In this document: positions 1-6,487 of the stretch, one piece after another
Numbering within the stretch: the first letter of the stretch is position 1
How the letters are laid out: the number at the start of each line of letters is the position of its first letter
Assembly (NCBI GenBank): GCA_013152625.1
Contig: JAADFY010000107.1
Location: 1-7,230, forward strand
Direction of reading: 5' to 3'
Length of the DNA: 7,230 nucleotides
DNA from: Alphaproteobacteria bacterium
GTDB taxonomy: Bacteria > Pseudomonadota > Alphaproteobacteria > Rhizobiales > Devosiaceae
The notes under the pieces: model-generated
The model's database searches: none
The model's input: the letters and a program-made list of their open reading frames with translations, nothing else
What the model was told of the DNA's origin: nothing
Made by a program: the position numbers and the translations under genes

Positions 1-501
1 CAGGTAGCTCTCAAAAAGAGAATTGCCTGAAGCGCGGGCGATCAGCGCATGAAATGCCTTGTCAGCCCTGTCGAACCGGGGAATGTCGTCTACCGAGGCC
101 TGCATTTTATCGATCTCGGCCTCAAGTTGGCCCAAAATGTCGTCATCCGCGTTCAGCGCTGCAAAATAGGCCGCTTTTCCTTCCACCACCCGCCGGGCTT
201 CCAGCACCTCCCACGGGCCGACATCTTCGTCATTGAACAGCTCGCCCCGGTTGTGATCACGCAGGGCCTCGGGCAGCACGAACACACCTGACCCGACGCG
301 GATTTCCACAAACCGCATGATCTCCAGCGCCAGAAGTGCCTCGCGCACGATGGTTCGACTGACCGCCAGTTTGACCGACAGCTCACGTTCCGGGGGCAGG
401 CGGTCGCCGGCAAGATACTCGCCGGCAGTGATCTGGTCCGCCAGTCCCTGGGCAATTTTCAAGTATCTGCGCCCGCCCGAAGGGAGATCAAGGATGCTCA
501 T
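1..501 (-). CDS. GntR-family transcriptional regulator, FCD (FadR) subfamily, 3' end cut by window edge
   Basis: This is a ligand-responsive DNA-binding repressor or activator. 167 codons are visible and the gene continues past base 1. The N-terminal winged helix-turn-helix spans about residues 12-75 and has the GntR signature LPPERELSVKLAVSR (35-49), then VREAL and the wing VGSGVFV (69-75). The FCD ligand domain begins near residue 100 with EARRVVEGKAAYFAA. D147-x3-H151 in DKAFHALIARASGN fits the metal-binding pattern of FCD domains. Its ATG (501-499) overlaps the tctA stop as ATGA and has no clear Shine-Dalgarno sequence, so translation is probably coupled to tctA. As the last visible gene of a transporter operon it probably controls that operon and perhaps the divergent sulfatase. 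The family is clear from sequence; the effector and targets are inferred. The missing C-terminal part of the FCD domain lies outside the window. Confidence 0.93.
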   Translation of the reverse strand, partial: MSILDLPSGGRRYLKIAQGLADQITAGEYLAGDRLPPERELSVKLAVSRTIVREALLALEIMRFVEIRVGSGVFVLPEALRDHNRGELFNDEDVGPWEVLEARRVVEGKAAYFAALNADDDILGQLEAEIDKMQASVDDIPRFDRADKAFHALIARASGNSLFESYL

Positions 502-1979
502 GAACGGGACTTTTTATTTTTTTGGGCCAGGCGTCCCATTATCATGGGCCAGGCAACGGTAGCCAGAGCCAGGAACAGAAAAAACAGGGCATAGGGTCGA
601 TCAAGAATGTCACTCCAGACCCCGTCCGACATCATTAGTGAAGCGCGCAACTGCTCTTCGGCAATGGGACTGAGCACAAAGCCGATCACGAAGGGACCAA
701 GGGGCACTTTCGTTGCTTCCAGGACCAGCCCGATGGCACCGAATGCGATCATCACCCAGACATCGGAAAAATTTGAGTTTACCGCATAGGATCCAACTAC
801 ACAAAACACCAATATCACGCTCAGCAACATCCCCTTGGGGATATAAATTACCTTCGCGATTTGGCGCACAGCCCCCCACATCATCACCAGCATGATGAAG
901 TTGGCCACCAGATACGCCGCAATAATGCCATAGGCGATTTCGGGGGAGTTTTGAAACAAGAGCGGACCGGGTTGCAAATTGTGGATAACCAGCGCGCCGA
1001 TCAGAATTGCCTCGGTCACGCTGCCGGGAATTCCCATGGTGATCAGGGGTATCAGCGCGCCGCCGATCGACGAATTGTTGGCGCTCTCTCCCGCCACCAC
1101 CCCCGGCTCGTGCCCGGTGCCGAATTTTTCCGGTTCTTTGGAGAGCTGCTTGGCTGTGGAATACGCTACCAGAGCGGCGATGTTGGCCCCGATGCCGGGC
1201 AAAAGTCCGATCCAGGTGCCTATAACCGACGAACGCAGCATATTGGGGCCGTGGGTCTTTATGTCGGAAATATAGATCGGCAGCTTTCGCCGGGACACCT
1301 TGACCTTTTTGGTCGTCCGCGGCGACGACGCATCGCGCAGGATCTGTGAAATTGCAAAGGCCCCGATGAGCACAGGCAAAAGGCCAAACCCGGACAAAAG
1401 CGCGCTGTTGCCAAACGTGAGCCGCGCCTGCCCGATGGAGCTGTCTATGCCGGGCAAGGCAAACGCCATGCCAAGGGCCGCCGCCAGAAGCCCTTTGGCC
1501 AGGGACCCCTGCGCAAGAACCGCCAGCATCACCAGCGCCATCAGAACCAGAGTAAAATACTCCCAGGGGCCGAACTGCAGGGCGAACTTGGCCAGCGAGG
1601 GGGACATGCCGGCCAGAAAGAACCACGAGATGATGCCACCGACCACCGAGGCCGTGATCCCCAGCGCCAATGCCCGTTCAGCCCGGTCGGACTGGGCCAT
1701 GGGATAACCGTCAAAGGTGGTCACTATGGAGGCCGGTGTGCCCGGCATCCGCAACAAAATGGCGGTAATCTGCCCTCCCGAGATGCCGCCAACATACTGA
1801 CCGATCAACAGGGTAACCGCCCCCACGGGGTCCATGCGAAATGTCAGCGGAAGCGTAAGGGCAATCAGCATTGAGGCTGTAAGGCCCGGAATTGCGCCAA
1901 CCACGATACCAAGGGCAGTGCCGCCGACCAGCAAAATCAAATTCTGCCATTGGAACAGCGCAGCGAATGCATCGAGCAT
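498..1979 (-). CDS. tctA: Tripartite tricarboxylate transporter permease, TctA family
   Basis: Large integral-membrane subunit of a TTT secondary transporter, which moves a carboxylate or other small organic anion across the inner membrane using an ion gradient and a periplasmic binding protein. At 493 residues it has the usual TctA length (about 500). Family hallmarks are visible: GAIPGL at 28-33, a YVGG...ITAILL segment at 62-76, and PGTPASIVTTFDGYPMA at 79-95, the most conserved stretch of TctA proteins. The rest is mostly long hydrophobic segments with short polar loops and a basic tail (KNKKSRS). The ATG at 1979 lies 2 bases after the tctB stop, with a weak TAAGG upstream inside the end of tctB. 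The TGA overlaps the start of the GntR gene. The transporter type is secure, but TctA sequence alone does not identify the substrate. Confidence 0.96.
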   Translation of the reverse strand: MLDAFAALFQWQNLILLVGGTALGIVVGAIPGLTASMLIALTLPLTFRMDPVGAVTLLIGQYVGGISGGQITAILLRMPGTPASIVTTFDGYPMAQSDRAERALALGITASVVGGIISWFFLAGMSPSLAKFALQFGPWEYFTLVLMALVMLAVLAQGSLAKGLLAAALGMAFALPGIDSSIGQARLTFGNSALLSGFGLLPVLIGAFAISQILRDASSPRTTKKVKVSRRKLPIYISDIKTHGPNMLRSSVIGTWIGLLPGIGANIAALVAYSTAKQLSKEPEKFGTGHEPGVVAGESANNSSIGGALIPLITMGIPGSVTEAILIGALVIHNLQPGPLLFQNSPEIAYGIIAAYLVANFIMLVMMWGAVRQIAKVIYIPKGMLLSVILVFCVVGSYAVNSNFSDVWVMIAFGAIGLVLEATKVPLGPFVIGFVLSPIAEEQLRASLMMSDGVWSDILDRPYALFFLFLALATVAWPMIMGRLAQKNKKSRS

Positions 1980-1981
1980 GG

Positions 1982-2467
1982 CTAAGCGAACCTTACGTAC
2001 AGAAAATTGGTGAAAATATAAGACAACGCCAGCGACAACCCCAGTCCGAGAAAAATATAGATCAACACGGAACGCACCGAAATTCCGCTAATGGCCATCC
2101 CCGAAAGGGCAACAAACACAGTGGTGGCCAACACAAATGGCACCCGCCCGAAATCCAGCGCCGCCGCATAGGCCAACAGCGCCCCGAACACCAGCACGCC
2201 GCGATGGGGAAGTTGAATCGGCGGTTCCTGTTTCGCATCGGCAGGGTCACGGCGCAGCAGGTTTCGTATTGCCCTGAAGGCGATCGGCAGGGAAAGAAGG
2301 ATTAGCAATACGCCCAGAATTTTCGGCATTGCCGCAGAACCGAGCGGTTCAAATCGTGGTGCGGGCAGGTCAGCCGCCCCGATAAAAAGTACGGACACGC
2401 CAACGGCAACGGCGGCCAATAACCCCAGATCACCCAGGGCCCTCAGTTTGCGACGGGAAATTTGCAT
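1982..2467 (-). CDS. tctB: Tripartite tricarboxylate transporter small membrane subunit, TctB family
   Basis: Small membrane subunit that pairs with TctA in TTT transporters. At 161 residues it has the normal TctB size. Four hydrophobic segments are visible, at about residues 13-32, 47-66, 90-125 (long, probably two close spans or one span plus a re-entrant part) and 131-155. The loop FEPLGSAAMPKILG (39-52) matches the conserved motif after the first TctB helix. The N-terminus is basic (RRK). The ATG at 2467 has a modest AAGG upstream. The gene sits between tctC and tctA, 2 bases before tctA, in the classic tctCBA order. TctB proteins are poorly conserved, so the call rests on size, topology, this motif and synteny together. 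Confidence 0.92.
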   Translation of the reverse strand: MQISRRKLRALGDLGLLAAVAVGVSVLFIGAADLPAPRFEPLGSAAMPKILGVLLILLSLPIAFRAIRNLLRRDPADAKQEPPIQLPHRGVLVFGALLAYAAALDFGRVPFVLATTVFVALSGMAISGISVRSVLIYIFLGLGLSLALSYIFTNFLYVRFA

Positions 2468-2501
2468 GGGGCCTTAAAATTCAATCAGGAGCACGTGATC
2501 G

Positions 2502-2526
2502 GGCGGGCGCACCAGATGCGCCCGCC
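2502..2526 (-). promoter_or_regulatory. Stem-loop in the tctC-tctB intergenic gap (candidate attenuator or mRNA-stabilising hairpin)
   Basis: A perfect 10-bp inverted repeat, GGCGGGCGCA and TGCGCCCGCC, is separated by a 5-base loop. It lies 10 bases after the tctC stop and about 35 bases before the tctB start. No T-run follows on the transcribed strand, so it is not a full intrinsic terminator. In binding-protein transporter operons such hairpins often protect the upstream message and raise the level of the binding protein relative to the permease. That role is inferred here. Confidence 0.6.
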
Positions 2527-2535
2527 ACAGGTTTG

Positions 2536-3531
2536 CTAGTTTATGGTAGCCGCGACCTTTTTCAGTTCGGCAAGCGTTTTCGTTGCGTCTTCCATAGCAT
2601 CGGGACCACTCATCCAGTAGGGCTCGAGGGTGTTGGCGACGAAATGGGCCGTAATATCCGGGTCGTTGATCGCTTTTTCCAAAGCGGCCGCCAGAACGGC
2701 AACAACTTCGTCCGGGGTGTCGGCCGGCGCCAGCCACCAGTTCGGGTTTGCCCAGGACACATCAAAGCCCAGTTCAGTAGCTGTGGGCACATCCGGCATG
2801 TTTGGCAACCGCTCGCGCCCGAAATAGACCAGCGCCTTCATGGTATCGCCCTGGGCGAGAAACTCTGAAGCCGAGAACAGCGCAACGTCCGCATTGCCGC
2901 CCAGCAACAGGCGCAGGCGGTCCGCGCCGCTGTTCGCGGTTACATAGCGGGTTTCAAACCCGGCTGCGTTGGCGAACATGCCCCCCACGAAATGGGGGAT
3001 CGAGCCAATGCCAACGGCTTCAACCAGAGAACGCGGATTGGCTTTGAGGTGATCGATGAGTTCCTGAATGGTATTGAATTCAGAATCTGCGCGAACCGCC
3101 CAGACCGGGCTGCCACCCCCCGTGTACCCGATGGATTTGAAATCTTCCAATCCGAAATCACCCAGCTCCATCGCCATGGCGATCAGCGCCTGATGATGCC
3201 AGTGCACAATGGTGTACCCCTCGGAATCCCCACGGCGCATCTGGTTGACTGCGTTGGCTCCGGCGCCCCCGGGGGCGTTGGTTACAACCATCGGCTGGTC
3301 AAGCCAGCCTTTTTCCTTGATTTTTTCTGCGATCAGACGGGCAACGGTATCGGTCCGGCCGCCTGGTTTGAACGGAATGATCACCTGGATAGGCTCTGTC
3401 GGGTAGCTTTGCGCAAAAGCGCTTTCGACGGTGATTGGTCCAGCCAATCCCATTATTCCCACAGCAACTGCCGCTGCGAGGGTTTTGCGAGCCCCTCGAG
3501 AATATTTCGTTAAGCCGTTGATAAAGAGCAT
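2536..3531 (-). CDS. tctC: Tripartite tricarboxylate transporter substrate-binding protein, TctC/Bug family
   Basis: Periplasmic solute receptor that delivers the substrate to TctAB. It has 331 residues, typical of the family. A Sec signal peptide is clear: a basic n-region (K9, R12, R15, K16), a hydrophobic core at about 18-31 and a likely cut after AFA (residue 40), giving a mature start QSYPTEPIQ. The mature protein opens with the TctC pattern YPTEPIQVIIPFKPGGRTD...AR, followed by VVTNAPGGAGANA and an EGYTI segment, all hallmarks of the two-lobed Bug/TctC fold. The ATG at 3531 is preceded by a strong GGAGGA (3536-3541). The gene leads the operon and faces the sulfatase across a short divergent promoter region. 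The ligand is unknown: TctC proteins bind citrate, other carboxylates, terephthalate, nicotinate and more. A sulfated or sulfonated anion is plausible only from the neighbouring genes. Confidence 0.96.
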   Translation of the reverse strand: MLFINGLTKYSRGARKTLAAAVAVGIMGLAGPITVESAFAQSYPTEPIQVIIPFKPGGRTDTVARLIAEKIKEKGWLDQPMVVTNAPGGAGANAVNQMRRGDSEGYTIVHWHHQALIAMAMELGDFGLEDFKSIGYTGGGSPVWAVRADSEFNTIQELIDHLKANPRSLVEAVGIGSIPHFVGGMFANAAGFETRYVTANSGADRLRLLLGGNADVALFSASEFLAQGDTMKALVYFGRERLPNMPDVPTATELGFDVSWANPNWWLAPADTPDEVVAVLAAALEKAINDPDITAHFVANTLEPYWMSGPDAMEDATKTLAELKKVAATIN

Positions 3532-3577
3532 GTTTTCCTCCGATGTTGGTTTTGTGTTTCATTCCGTATTGGAAAAT

Positions 3578-3605
3578 ACTATACATATGAGTAAATAATT
3601 GTCTA
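3578..3605 (-). promoter_or_regulatory. Candidate sigma-70 promoter of the tctCBA-gntR operon
   Basis: Read on the minus strand, TAGACA (3605-3600; 5 of 6 match to TTGACA) is followed after 16 bases by TATAGT (3583-3578). This would start transcription near 3571 and give a leader of about 40 bases ending in the GGAGGA of tctC. For the divergent sulfatase, a weaker plus-strand pair TTGGAA (3569-3574) and TAAATA (3592-3597) with a 17-base spacer can be seen. Both are motif readings only, but the AT-rich block at 3569-3600 stands out from its GC-rich surroundings. Confidence 0.5.
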
Positions 3606-3610
3606 GACCA
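3599..3610. promoter_or_regulatory. Candidate GntR-type operator, TTGTCTAGACCA
   Basis: An 8-bp perfect palindrome GTCTAGAC (3601-3608) sits in the imperfect 12-mer TTGTCTAGACCA. It has the GT...AC core seen in GntR-family operators. It overlaps the proposed -35 box of the tct promoter and lies about 30 bases upstream of the chosen sulfatase start, so one bound dimer could affect both directions. FCD/FadR-type sites usually have a 3-base spacer (GT-N3-AC), whereas this has 4, more like HutC-type sites. The link to the GntR gene in this operon is therefore an inference. Confidence 0.45.
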
Positions 3611-3640
3611 GCATGGTTGAAATTATCACGAGGTTTATCG

Positions 3641-5158
3641 GTGCGCGAGCAATATAGAGACGATCCAAAACCCGGGATTCCAAGAGCAGACGATCCAAGA
3701 GCAGACGACCCGAGACCTGACATCGTCATGGTCATGACGGACCAGCATGCCGCTCGTGTAATGGGGTGCGCCGGGGATGATTTCGCGATGACCCCAGGCC
3801 TTGACCGGCTCGCCAAGTCCGGGGTTCGGTTTGAGAACTTCTATTGTAATTCGCCCCTTTGCGTTCCCTCACGCACGGCATTTCTGACCGGCCTCGAACC
3901 CCATCATTCCGGGGTTCTGAACAACGACAATTACCTGGCCTCAGATATCCCCACGATTGCCCATGCGCTGGGTGACGCCGGCTATGACTGCCACCTTGTC
4001 GGGCGGATGCATTTTTACGGGCCCGATCAGACCCACGGATTTGCCAGCCGGCCCATTGGCGACATTGGCGCAAATTATCCCGGTGGCGCGCCACCCGATA
4101 TCGGAACGCTGAACAAAGCCCGGGGCAACCACGGCCCGGAACTTGAGTTTTCGGGGCCGGGGGAAACATCGTATCAGGCCTATGATCTGGCGGTGGCGGC
4201 GCAGGCGCAAGCAACCCTTGAAAAACTGATGGCGCAACGCGCTGCAACAGGGCGGCCATTTTTCATTCTGATCAGCCTGTTTTGTCCGCATCCGCCCTAT
4301 ATCGCGCGCAAAAAGGACTATCAGCCCTTTTATGATTCGTTGCCCGGCCCCCGAATTGCGCCGCCGGCCAAAGAGCATCCCGCGATTGCCCAGTGGCGGC
4401 GGGTGGGCAAAGTCGCCGACCTTTCCGACAATGCGATCAAGACCAGCCGAGCGGCCTACTACGGGCTTGTGCACATGATCGACCGGATTGCGGGGCGGAT
4501 TTTCGACACGGTGGCGGCACGGGCCAACACGGTGTCGATATATACTTCAGATCACGGCGAGTGCCTGGGCGAACGCGGGCTGTGGTGGAAAAGCGTGATG
4601 TATGATCAGAGCACGAAGGTGCCGCTGATCGTGCGCGCTCCGGGGATTAAAGCGGGCACGACCGACACCCGTGTCACCAGCCTGTTCGACCTTTCAGCGT
4701 CAATTCTGAGTTTTGGGGAGGCAAAGCCTTTACCGGGGCAGCGCGGTCGCGGGCTTGGGGCTGACGGCCCGTGGCCCGATACCTGTACCAGCAGCTTTTA
4801 TGGTGGGTTGATGAACATCGATACCGGTGACGTCCGGCATCGAATGGTACGCGTCGGGGACCACAAGCTGGTCTGGTTCGACGGTCATGCCCCGTTGCTG
4901 TTCAACCTGGCGTCGGACCCCGATGAACTGGTCAATCTCGCAGATTTACCGGCCAGCCAAAGTGTTCTTGCCGATCTCACCCGGCAATTGCTTGAGGACT
5001 GGTGTCCGGAACGGATTGCCGGCATGCAGGTTGTGCAGGCCGCCCGGGTTGATGTGATCCGGGACTGGGTTCGGGCCACAAGCCCGCCCGAGACAGCGCG
5101 CTGGGTGGATCCGGACCCGACACGCAACGCCTATGAAACTGGCGAAACACTGACTTAG
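3641..5158 (+). CDS. Type I (formylglycine-dependent) sulfatase, alkaline-phosphatase superfamily
   Basis: This enzyme hydrolyses a sulfate ester to release sulfate. The Cys-type maturation motif CVPSR followed by TAFLTG is present, with the catalytic Cys as residue 74 from this start; that Cys must be oxidised to formylglycine. Other family landmarks are the metal-binding start DIVMVMTDQH, VGRMHFYGPDQTHGF, a SDHGE metal/active-site pair (D304, H305) followed by GERGLWWK, and VPLIVRAPG. The C-terminal DPDELVNLADLP is the usual sulfatase tail motif. No signal peptide is seen, so it probably acts in the cytoplasm on an imported substrate. I chose the GTG at 3641 because CGAGG (3629-3633) lies 7 bases upstream. 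A TTG at 3599 would add 14 residues but falls inside the promoter/operator. The overall form resembles the choline-sulfatase/arylsulfatase group, but the usual BetC C-terminal tail is not apparent, so the substrate is left open. A short repetitive N-terminal extension precedes the domain. Confidence 0.93.
   Translation: MREQYRDDPKPGIPRADDPRADDPRPDIVMVMTDQHAARVMGCAGDDFAMTPGLDRLAKSGVRFENFYCNSPLCVPSRTAFLTGLEPHHSGVLNNDNYLASDIPTIAHALGDAGYDCHLVGRMHFYGPDQTHGFASRPIGDIGANYPGGAPPDIGTLNKARGNHGPELEFSGPGETSYQAYDLAVAAQAQATLEKLMAQRAATGRPFFILISLFCPHPPYIARKKDYQPFYDSLPGPRIAPPAKEHPAIAQWRRVGKVADLSDNAIKTSRAAYYGLVHMIDRIAGRIFDTVAARANTVSIYTSDHGECLGERGLWWKSVMYDQSTKVPLIVRAPGIKAGTTDTRVTSLFDLSASILSFGEAKPLPGQRGRGLGADGPWPDTCTSSFYGGLMNIDTGDVRHRMVRVGDHKLVWFDGHAPLLFNLASDPDELVNLADLPASQSVLADLTRQLLEDWCPERIAGMQVVQAARVDVIRDWVRATSPPETARWVDPDPTRNAYETGETLT
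3680..3709 (+). repeat. 15-bp tandem duplication within the sulfatase 5' coding region
   Basis: Two adjacent 15-bp units, CCAAGAGCAGACGAT and CCAAGAGCAGACGAC, differ only in the last base, and a decayed partial third unit follows. They encode the repeated pentapeptide PRADD in the linker before the first metal-binding strand. The unit is a multiple of three and keeps the frame, which fits replication slippage in a tolerant N-terminal extension. Confidence 0.9.
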
Positions 5159-5225
5159 ACCGGGAATATGGTAGCCGATGTTAAAAAAGCGCGCCCAATG
5201 AACGAGACGCGGAAAGGCAGGTACA

Positions 5226-6236
5226 GTGGGTAAAAAAGGCAAGATCGGGTGTGGTGATCCTTCGGGGGGAAAGCGCCTGCATGAAGTGCCGGGGGGAAAA
5301 AATTCCCCCGGGTCAGCAATTCCAGAAACACCGGCCCCGCCAGCCCGGTTGGTCGAAATATCAGGCGGGCGCTCCTGTGTCGGCACCAATAGGTAGGCCC
5401 GTTTTTATTCAGGACGGCGAGGGGCCGGTTCGAGAAACTCTCCTTAAACCCTACCGCATCGATCCCTACGCGGTTACCACAAGCTGGTTTGCAAAGTTTG
5501 TTGGCGAAACCGGCTATAAGACCGATGCTGAGCGTTATGGCTGGTCGTTGGTATTCAAATCTTTTCTGGACAAAAGCCGGACGGACTGCCCGCGCCAATA
5601 CAAACCCCCTGGTGGCGCAAGGTGGAGGGGGCCGACTGGGCCCATCCCATGGGTCCGGGCTCCTCGGTAGAGGGGATCGCGGATCATCCGGTGACCCATA
5701 TCTCGTGGAACGACGCCATGGCGTTTGCGGCCTGGGCCGGGGGGCGATTGCCAACCGAGGCACAATGGGAGCATGCCGCACGGGGCGGCGCCGGCCTCCG
5801 GGTCTACCCCTGGGGCGATACAGAACCCACGGAAGACACCCCCCTGTGCAACAACTGGCAAGGCCCGTTTCCTGAAGGAAACACCGCCCGGGACGGGTAT
5901 TTAGGTACCGCGCCCGTGGACACGTTGGAAGCCAATGAATTCGGGCTCCATCACATGGTTGGCAATGTGTGGGAATGGTGTCTTGATATGTTTCGCGTGC
6001 GTTCCCTGTCCCGGATGGCGCGGGGGCTGAACGCAAATTCGCTTAAGGAAAAAAGCCATTTGCTGAAGGGCGGATCCTATCTCTGCCACAAGAGCTATTG
6101 CTTTCGCTATCGTATTGCGGCGCGCACGGGTGTGCGGGCGGATTCCTCCGCCGGGCATACCGGGGTCCGGCTGGTATTCAGCCCCCGCGATCCCGGGTGC
6201 GAACATGTTCAGTCCGCCAGTCCCGCCCAGGATTAG
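5226..6236 (+). pseudogene. Formylglycine-generating enzyme (SUMF1/FGE-sulfatase domain), disrupted by two frameshifts
   Basis: FGE oxidises the Cys of the sulfatase CxPxR motif to formylglycine. The reading begins at GTG 5226 (AAAGG upstream), 67 bases after the sulfatase stop, and gives a Gly/Pro-rich lead, then VEISGGRSCVGTNR. That frame hits TAG at 5394-5396. Homology continues one frame over: PVFIQDGEGPVRE, YRIDPYAVTTSWFAKFVGETGY, ERYGWSLVF up to about 5570. It then returns to the first frame at an A4 run (5572-5575): PWWRKVEGADW, ISWNDAM, RLPTEAQWEHAARGG, GNVWEWC (5961-5981) and the active-site GGSYLCHKSYC with both catalytic cysteines (codons 6084 and 6099), ending in DSSAGHTGVRLVF. 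The two indels cancel, and the reconstructed protein would be about 336 residues, normal for FGE. All catalytic landmarks survive, so this is either a very recent pseudogene or two consensus errors. Programmed recoding is unlikely because neither site allows good re-pairing. The family is sure; the functional state is not. Confidence 0.88.
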
Positions 6237-6317
6237 CGCGTCCTGACCAAAGGCCAATCCCGCAAAGCCCACACAGCTCGCTGACCCGTCAACAGGGCCC
6301 CGGGGCAAGGGGTATGG

Positions 6318-6323
6318 TTGACA
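6318..6323 (+). promoter_or_regulatory. TTGACA box upstream of the MarR gene (possible -35)
   Basis: A perfect -35 consensus hexamer lies in the FGE-MarR gap, 165 bases before the MarR start. The best -10 partner is poor (TAACGT with a 15-base spacer), so the promoter assignment is tentative. If it is used, the 19-bp palindrome would lie in the early transcribed region. Confidence 0.3.
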
Positions 6324-6384
6324 TTTTCACAACTGGTGTAACGTTCTGGAAAGCCAAATTCTTTCTTTGTTTCAGTAACCTATC

Positions 6385-6403
6385 CTTAAGATTGAATCTT
6401 AAG
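6385..6403. promoter_or_regulatory. Perfect 19-bp palindrome, candidate MarR-family operator
   Basis: CTTAAGATT-G-AATCTTAAG is a perfect inverted repeat with 9-bp arms about a single central base, 84 bases upstream of the MarR-family start. Its length, symmetry and AT-rich nature are typical of a site for a dimeric winged-helix protein, and MarR proteins usually bind such sites at their own promoters. Autoregulation is inferred from position. No T-run follows, so it is not a terminator. A smaller CACGA-AAAA-TCGTG inverted repeat lies further downstream at 6444-6457. Confidence 0.65.
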
Positions 6404-6487
6404 CCGATCTTATTGGCGCCCACCTTAATGTGCCCTTTCAAGACACGAAAAATCGTGCGGACGGTTACGGGAAAAAGGCGAAAGACA

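Noticed and set aside
610..1626. Minus-strand open frame of 338 codons overlapping tctA
   Set aside because: It is a shifted-frame shadow of tctA with no recognisable motif.
3599..3640. Upstream TTG start that would make the sulfatase 14 residues longer
   Set aside because: It lies inside the proposed operator/promoter and lacks a good ribosome binding site, while GTG 3641 has CGAGG at ideal spacing.
5385..5590. Programmed ribosomal frameshifting to make full FGE
   Set aside because: Two independent shifts in opposite directions would be needed. AGG-TAG and C-AAA-AGC do not allow good tRNA re-pairing, and I saw no supporting structure.
5251..5670. Separate small gene between the sulfatase and the FGE C-terminal part
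   Set aside because: Its middle part is the FGE N-terminal domain read in a shifted frame. The first ~45 codons and last ~30 codons are out-of-frame noise.
5155..6036. Long open frame on the minus strand opposite the FGE gene
   Set aside because: Its translation is Arg/Pro-rich low-complexity typical of an antisense GC-rich frame, while the plus strand carries clear FGE motifs.
6297..6306. GCCCCGGGGC palindrome as a terminator of the FGE gene
   Set aside because: No loop-permitting long stem and no T-run follow. Short GC palindromes are expected by chance here.
6098..6487. N-terminally extended MarR protein starting inside the FGE gene
   Set aside because: The extension overlaps FGE coding sequence in another frame, crosses the palindrome and has no protein-like features. 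ATG 6488 has a good ribosome binding site and family-like length.
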